Source: Taxillus chinensis
Taxonomy: Eukaryota > Streptophyta > Magnoliopsida > Santalales > Loranthaceae
Length of the DNA: 64,000 bases
Direction: 5' to 3'
Assembly: GCA_023512835.1 (NCBI GenBank)
Contig: CM042085.1
Coordinates: 29,471,812 to 29,535,811 of the forward strand
The position numbers were made by a program, and so were the translations under genes. Positions 57,930 through 64,000 of the stretch are shown here, one piece after another (the stretch's first letter is position 1; every line of letters starts with the position of its first letter). Below the pieces are notes generated by a model. That model was not told the origin of the DNA and ran no database searches. It saw only the letters and a program-made list of their open reading frames with translations.

Positions 57930-58883
57930 CGGAAGGGCCTTGCACCGGCCTCTAGCTCGATCCTATGGTCCACCTCTCGCTTCGGGGAAGTTGTTTGGGG
58001 AGTTCGTGTGGCATAACGTCCCCAAACTCTTCAAGGATGTCTTACTTCGGTTGGGGGCTTCTCCTCAACACTTGGACATTCTTCCTTCACCATACAATGA
58101 AGGTTGGCTCTTGCCCCTAAACTCTTTTAGCGGGTTGTGAGCGCCGAAAGAGACCTCGCCTTGAGCTCTTCCTCCCGCATTACCTTCACCATGGACGTTT
58201 TCCCCTCGTCCATGATGCACATTGTGTTGGTGCTAGTGGAATTGCCCACACCGGTCAACGAACTCCATCCCCAGCGCCCATGGGATGGTGTCCATCGACA
58301 CCACGGGAGAGATTCACCTTGCCTCTCCACTCGCCAATACTTAGCTCGACGTTCGAGCCACGCCATGGATTGGCACTGGAGTTCACCGCCTTTAGCCCCC
58401 CCTTCTTCTTTGTAGACTATCCCCGGCCTACGAGCTTCTTCGACCTTGATGAAGTTGTTGGTCGCACCCGTGTCCACCAAGGCCTTAGTTTCAAGGTTGT
58501 TGGCCTTAGCGAGCACGTACATGTGCCCCTTTTGTCGTCCGGATGGTGGCACCTCCACCTTCGCCTTAATTGCATTGAGGAGCTGCAAGGAACCAAGTCG
58601 TGGATCCCTTGCATCCCTTCCTTCGTCTTCATTGATCATCACCGAGAGCTTGGAGCGTTTCGGGCACTCGAATGCCTTGTGAGGGCCTTCACAAAGGAAA
58701 CAGGAGATCCTTGGCTTCTCCCCGTCCTTGGAACTATTCGTGAAATGTTTTGGGCGAAAGTCCGACGATTGGGTGGGTCTCCCTTTTCCTTCACTTCGGT
58801 TGTCTCCCCCACATTTCTCCTTGTGGAACCTGTTCGTTGGAAGTGAATGAAGAGGTGGTGGCCTTCTCCGATTTTTTATTCGA
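57930..58883 (-). pseudogene. Zinc knuckle and protease region
   Basis: The frame covering 58963-58127 includes CFLCEGPHKAFEC, a shortened CX2CX3HX4C knuckle, and ETKALVDTGATNNFI, a retropepsin active site with the D-T-G-A motif intact. The N-terminal part of this frame overlaps gag out of phase (58884-58963), so a shift separates it from gag. The stretch 57930-58127 links to RT and shows no clear domain. Confidence 0.8.
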
Positions 58884-59774
58884 TTAGTGATTCGGCACCG
58901 CCATGGCCGACGCCAGTGTCCTCCAATGACCTCCGGCCCCCTTCGCCCATTGTTGCAATCCATCCATGAAGGAAAATAATGAATCCTTCATGGACATGTC
59001 CGGAATCTCCAAGATGAGCTCTGAAAACTCGCAGACGTACTCCCGCACCGTGCCTTTGTGGGTAAGGCGCCAAAGTTTCGCCCGGGACTCGTCCTCCGCG
59101 TTCTGGGGATAGAACTGGGCCTTCATCTCCCACTTGAAATCCGCCCAATTGTCGATGACGCATAGGCCGCACTCCTTGTCGGCATATCGCCGCCTCCACC
59201 ACACCATAGCCGAATTGACTAAGTATAGTGGAGCGGTCTTCACCTTTTTTGCCTCGCTGACAATGTTCAAGGCAACGAAGTACTGCTCCATGGTCCAGAG
59301 GAAGTTGTCTAACTCCCTCGCATTCCTTGACCTAGCATAGGTCTTAGGTTTTGGCACGTCGATTTTGGAGCTGGAATGGCCGCCAACACCACCTTGGGTG
59401 ACCGCCATCTTGTAGAGAGACCAATCCGCCTTGATCTCTTTGATTTCCTCCTGCATCGCCAGGATTTGGGACGTGAGAGTGTCCTTCAGGCCGTCGAACC
59501 GAGATTTCATGTCATCCATGACGGAGTTGAGAAGCCCTTGCATCCTCCCAAAGCTTTCCTCACCCTCTGAGTCCAGCTTTTCGATGCTTTCAGTGTGCTC
59601 CTCGACCACCTCCATCTGTTCGGCTAACGCCAACTCCAATTTGGCTAGCCGACTCTCCAGCGGACATGTTTCCCTCGAAACGGACTTATCTCTCCTCCGT
59701 TCCTTAGCGTGGTGCTCCTTGTCGCAGCCTTCGTGGTCGCCACCACTAATGACAACAGATCCTCCGTTTCTCAT
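58884..59774 (-). pseudogene. Gag of the Galadriel-like element
   Basis: Start chosen at the ATG at 59774 (MRNGGSVVIS), about 50 bases past the PBS; the frame is open further upstream but only into the PBS and LTR. An N-terminal charged coiled-coil region (LAKLELALAEQMEVVEEHTE and following heptads) is followed by the capsid: FLWTMEQYFVALNI, PLYLVNSAMVWWRRRY, WADFKWEMKAQFYP and REYVCEFSELILEIPDMSM. Capsid blocks are complete; the frame is lost shortly before the nucleocapsid part. Confidence 0.88.
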
Positions 59775-59824
59775 TTTGCACCGTCTCGAAGTTTTTGATT
59801 GTTCCACCGAACTTAGCACCAACC

Positions 59825-59840
59825 GTGCTCTGATACCACT
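59825..59840 (-). other. Primer binding site
   Basis: Minus strand TGGTATCAGAGCACGG next to the 5' LTR, complementary to initiator-Met tRNA. Confidence 0.9.
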
Positions 59841-60224
59841 TGTCACGGGGTCAGCCTTTATAGTAGCTTAACTCGTGCGGCACCTAGTTCCCACCCGTAC
59901 GAAGGAACACTAGGTCAGCCTAACTCGTCGCATCTAGATCGGAACCCATCGATCCGTTGTAAAGCATTTGTGTAGGGAAACGCTTAACGGAAAAACGATT
60001 GAACGAAGGCAACAAACGATTGCATTGATTGCTTGAAAGCTTTACAACATCACTCCCCTACATATAGATGTTAACACTTTTCTGGCTATGTCGCCAGGAG
60101 ATATCATATATGATCGAAATCTAAAATCTCTACAACTTACTCTATAAGCTAAGTACAACACTTTACAAAGGGGAAATACCCCAAAATGGCCTAAGTATGC
60201 TAGGATAAGCCTCGGTCCGTGACA
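59841..60224 (-). repeat. Right (5') LTR of the Galadriel-like element
   Basis: 384 bp, TGTCACGGGGTCAGCCT...GGTCCGTGACA. It matches 52409-52792 across its length without indels. Confidence 0.93.
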
Positions 60225-61425
60225 CTAGCTATAGACTACCTTCAGACTCATGATTCATTCTATGGTTCGACTTTGGGATTTTATCTCTTGGTCCTTCATT
60301 CTACTAATCTCTAACACGAAATTAGCTTTTGGGTTCATATTTTTATCCATCCTCTATTGCATTACAAATAATCAAAAACGTAATTGTGATTCCCAATAAT
60401 AAACTAACACACTCACCAATGTGAATCTATTATACTCCAAATTTTTTTGCCTTTAAATAATATAATAGATATGCAAGCGTTAGGCTAAACCATAAGTATA
60501 TATTAGAGTTAAATTCTTCATAGCTTCAAGAAACCAAGATATATTAAAATATACAAAGGTACATTAATGGTTGCCTAATAATCATGGCTCTATCCAATGT
60601 TACATTGTAAACTCCTTGCCTAATCCCACTAATTAATCGATCTTCTTTGAATTAGGGTCATTGATTATGTTGAATCTGGTACTTTGAGTAGGTCAATCAA
60701 ACAATAAAAGTAAATTGTATAAAAGATAAATAAATACATGATATACATGATTCAACTAATGTGACCTATTCCATGCTAATGAGAATGTAACCTACATTGT
60801 GTCACGCCTGATTTATTTTCTAGCTCATATTATTTTTTGTGTAAGTCTTGTTTTTTCTTCACTAAAGTTGCTAACTTCTTTTTGGACTTATAATTTTTTA
60901 TTAACATTTTCTTCCATCTATTTTCATCATTACTCATTTTTTGAATATTCCAATTTGACCTTGTACTTTGAAACAAAGTGCCTCCTCTTTCAATATTTGT
61001 AACATCTTAAAGACAAACTAGAATTGCCTTTACTTCTAGCATATTTTCTAGCTCATTCTTTCTCGAGTCTTTTAGTGAAGTTGGCCATAACCTCACCTTG
61101 ACATTTTCGTTACCTTCATCATCCACATAACTAGTGTTTGAAGATTCCATTTCTTCTCTAATCTCTAAAATTTTCATTGCCTTAAAGACAACTTCTTTAC
61201 TAGGTTTTGAGGTAGATATAAAAGGACCCTTAAATGCTTTTAACTTCATTTTAAATACAGTAAGACTTCATTGAAGTTCTTTCAGAGTGATGTTCTCAAG
61301 GTCTTTGTCACAATGGGAATGATTTGTTTATGAAGTACTCTTAGAACATTCTTTACAATTGCAAAGTATTGTTTTCATAACTTTTTTAGGTCATTTACAA
61401 TTTATGATAACCTTGTGAAGAATCT
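60225..61425. other. AT-rich stretch, nothing coding recognised
   Basis: The word TGTCACGCCTG at 60800 resembles an LTR start but no matching body follows. The minus-strand frame at 61007-61249 (80 residues, Lys/Glu-rich) has no recognised domain and is left unassigned. Confidence 0.35.
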
Positions 61426-61620
61426 CACTACTAGAAAAAGTAATAAAAATGATTTTTTTGCTTTTACAATCTAAAAGTAAAAGACGGCATTTCTTTATAA
61501 TCTAAGTGTCATTAAAAAGATTATAAAATAATACTTTATTTAAAAAAATATTATCTTATTTAGACTTTTAATGATCCTTTTTAAAAGTATCAATAAAAAA
61601 TATAAAATATATTTTTTTAA
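61426..61620 (+). mobile_element. CACTA (En/Spm) transposon terminus
   Basis: CACTACTAGAAAAAG at 61426 matches the classic terminal inverted repeat of plant CACTA elements. Subterminal words follow (TTTACAATCTAAAAGT, GACGGCATTTC, AAGATTATAAA), as expected for transposase-binding subterminal repeats. The element would extend rightward. The opposite TAGTG end was not found within the window, and no transposase is recognised, so only one end is claimed. Confidence 0.55.
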
Positions 61621-64000
61621 ATATCATCATATAATTATTATGTGAGCCTCAAATGGTCTTCTCGTGGTTTAATCGACATCCAATTATAAGCGAACACGTC
61701 AATAAACAACTTGCCTGAGATTGAGAGCACATAGCCTCGTTATGAATTAAGATCATTTGGTGAAACAACAAGAATGTTGTACAACAAAACTATGTAGTTT
61801 TATAGTTTATACCCTAAATTGACATTGTATTGGTATGCATTCTTTAAAAAAAAAATTCAAAACGACATAGTTTTAAAGTTCAGCAAGACGCCATAAAGGC
61901 CCAAGATCAAGAGCACATAGCATTGTCATGCCTGTCCTCACCCAATTTGTTAGAGCTTATGTTGTCATCTCTCTGCTGCAACAGTGTGGGGGCTACCTTT
62001 GGCAATATGTTAGATTATGGTCGCCTAACAATTGTTTCCATTTGTGTTGCTCATAAGACTATGGGAATATGTTCAAAATCCAGTGGTGTGTTTCATTATT
62101 TTGGGGTGGGGGTTTATAGTGGTGGGTACTAGTTGCACCACATATCTATTCCACACAATGGTTGTCGACCTCCTAAAAAAGGACTGTGTAAAAATAAATA
62201 TTGAAAAGAATTCAAGAGAAATAAACAATTCAATGATAGGAGTAACAATATTACTATGGTTTGAGGGAAAGTACAGTAGCCGCTCGGACATTACACTTGA
62301 CATGTGTTGAATCAAAAGTAGCAATAAGTATTTTGTAAAGGCCATTTTGTTTTGTCTCCACTTATGAAAGGTCAAGCTGATAGGCATTACAATGTAAAGA
62401 GCTTTTGCTTGGAGAAATAGATAGAACATGTATCACACGTGCAAAATCTGAGAAAATATCACACGAATATTCTATCATATTCAAGATTCAGTACTTCTTT
62501 CCAAATGGTCCATTCGAATGGGTTGCTAGTTGTCCCTCTAAAATTACAATACCCTTTTATTATTGAATTTATATATGGGAAACAAAATAATTCGCTGGCA
62601 AGTTCATTAGCATGGATATCCCATAACCACGTCTTATTTCTATGTGGAAACGTGCACTGAATGACCATAGATAGAACTGATTATTTTATTCCATAGCACT
62701 TTTGTTTTTGTTTTCCCTAATGCAAGTGTGCTCAAACATTGTACCACCAGTGCAATTTAGTTGAGGATTTGCAGAGTTGATTATTTTGGTTGAAGGTAGA
62801 AAAATCGGTACTGTTATGCATGGATAACTTTTTTTGTTTTTTTTTTTCAAATTATTACGATTGTTTTATTTTTGAGTGCTGAGACCACTTATGATATATT
62901 TAATTTTTGCCCAGCTTTTTAAAACTTTTCAATTATAGGGAAAATATATATTTCATGTCATCTAACTATTAATGCTTGTGCTCAGTGTGCAGGGTGTCTG
63001 CAGCTTCACAACTTAGTTGACAACCTTGATCTTGTCGTTGAGTATGAATTGCTGGAAGATAGCAGTGTGGAAATTTGTGGAAATTGATGGAAATAAAAAC
63101 AATGTTTGAAGTTACTCTATTATTTCCTTTCTAGCAGTCTTTTTATATTGGATGAAATATCTGCATTAATGATATGTTGTTAATTGAATGTGAACCTTTG
63201 GATTTCTTATTAGTTGTGGATATGTAGGAAAAATACTATGCTTATGAAGATTAGTTTTTCCACAGAAGGCTTTATGAAGCGTTCGGCTCAACTTATATTT
63301 AATTGTTTCCAAAATGTTTGTGATTAAATCAAACACAAAAATTAAAATCAGCCAGCAACGTTTTAATTTATGGGTGAAATTACACAAATGGATTAAAAAC
63401 ACTCCTGCTGAATCTAGAAAATGGAGTTCAATGCTTATGGAATAAAAGCCTAAGTTAACTTTGTTGGCAAAAAAGTTTAAAGTACAAGTCACGAAGATCT
63501 CAAAAATAACCCTGCTTTCTACGTTATCTTTAAATAATGCGAAGTTACGAACTTCCCAGCTTCCATTTACGATACACATTATGGAAACCGTTAGAATTCA
63601 TGATACATGAACTAACGGTTAGAGTAGTTCTAACTCTACATAGAGAGCAATCTAAACTTTCTCTCTTCTCTTTCAAATTATTTGTAGGTTGTCTTGTGTA
63701 GTATGCCCAATTTGTTTGCATTGACTATAGTGCACTGGGTGCTCACGATTAATGCTTTATATGCAGATCTTTTCAGGGCGAGCGTCCTGGCGGTTGGTAA
63801 AACTTGGTTGGTCACACCACAACTCTAGTATCATTTTGATGGGCCAAAGTCTAACCTGTCATTTGCCATTCAATTTTCCCAGGGATAGGATTTCTCTTTG
63901 GAATATGCCTCACAGTAACTAGAAACGCTAAAACATTTCTCTGAGATCTCGGTCGGGGGCGTCGTCTGTTTCGAGGCATTGTCAGCGCTGAGGCGGACTA
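61621..64000. other. AT-rich right end, unassigned
   Basis: May be interior of the CACTA element or host intergenic/intronic DNA. Palindromic words (AAAACTATGTAGTTTT near 61785 and AAAACGACATAGTTTT near 61860) recall the ACGT boxes at 20103-20161. A possible short exon is at 62992-63088. No RNA gene is seen. Confidence 0.35.
62992..63088 (+). other. Possible exon fragment
   Basis: After a splice-acceptor-like CTCAGTGTGCAG the sequence is locally less AT-rich and stays open to a TGA at about 63088, reading LQLHNLVDNLDLVVEYELLE. The family is not recognised; neither a splice donor nor partner exons were identified. It could equally be chance. Confidence 0.2.

Larger units (their letters stand above)
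52409..60224 (-). mobile_element. Ty3/gypsy chromovirus, probably Galadriel-like
   Basis: Identical-length LTRs (384 bp, TGTCACGGGGTCAG...TGACA) flank gag, protease, RT, RNase H, integrase and a chromodomain on the minus strand. The PBS is at 59825-59840 and a polypurine tract is beside 52793. No exact target duplication is seen (AGGCT at the left, CTAGC at the right). The short LTR, the CX2CX3HX4C knuckle and the chromodomain after a TGKTYDKEIEKI spacer suggest Galadriel; this lineage call is tentative. Gag and RNase H frames are fairly intact, but RT and integrase are broken. A solo LTR interrupts integrase. Confidence 0.9.

Noticed and set aside
61007..61249. 80-residue Lys/Glu-rich minus-strand frame as a host gene
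   Set aside because: No domain, no flanking exons and an AT-rich setting; kept only as an unassigned note.

Overview
The window is plant nuclear DNA, most likely from a eudicot; the species cannot be named from the sequence. It is AT-rich and crowded with transposable elements: two Ty3/gypsy chromoviruses, Ty1/copia elements, solo LTRs, TIR elements and an endogenous caulimovirid-like sequence. One clearly intact host gene stands out, an intronless, GC-rich RAV/TEM-type AP2-B3 transcription factor at 50316-51368 (+).

Layout. 1-445 is the end of a Harbinger-like MITE. 1140-2921 plus 15094-18120 is one decayed caulimovirid-like sequence (movement, coat/zinc-knuckle and protease remnants, then a 35S-like promoter and poly(A) signal). 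It is split by a 12,172-bp Tekay/Del chromovirus (2922-15093, minus strand, TSD ACAAT, about 2.04-kb LTRs), whose gag is in turn split by a 2,400-bp solo LTR (9755-12154, TSD GAACT). 18869-20685 is a solo LTR of a related subfamily. 20686-35900 holds a gypsy integrase relic, a diverged direct repeat, a TTA-flanked MITE (24767-25401), a hAT-like element (25876-27061) and three eroded LTR relics. 35955-41048 is a minus-strand copia element with one nearly full and one partial LTR. It abuts a 2.44-kb segment bounded by perfect 197-bp inverted repeats (41038-41234 / 43285-43481). 44253-44961 is a TIR element carrying a 66-bp minisatellite. 47268-48140 is a copia relic with most of pol deleted. The RAV gene follows, and then a second chromovirus, probably Galadriel-like (52409-60224, minus, 384-bp LTRs), whose integrase is split by a second solo LTR of the 9755-12154 subfamily. 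The right end is AT-rich and holds a CACTA-type terminus at 61426.

How it fits together. The nesting gives a relative chronology: caulimovirid-like insertion, then the Tekay element, then the solo LTR; and separately the Galadriel-like element, then its solo LTR. At least eight LTRs or fragments belong to related Tekay-type subfamilies and share sequence modules. Two of these subfamilies share a stem-loop beside a variable G tract. All retroelement reading frames are broken, so nothing here looks autonomous. Coordinates of ends were read by eye and may be off by a base or a few; ends of eroded relics are approximate.
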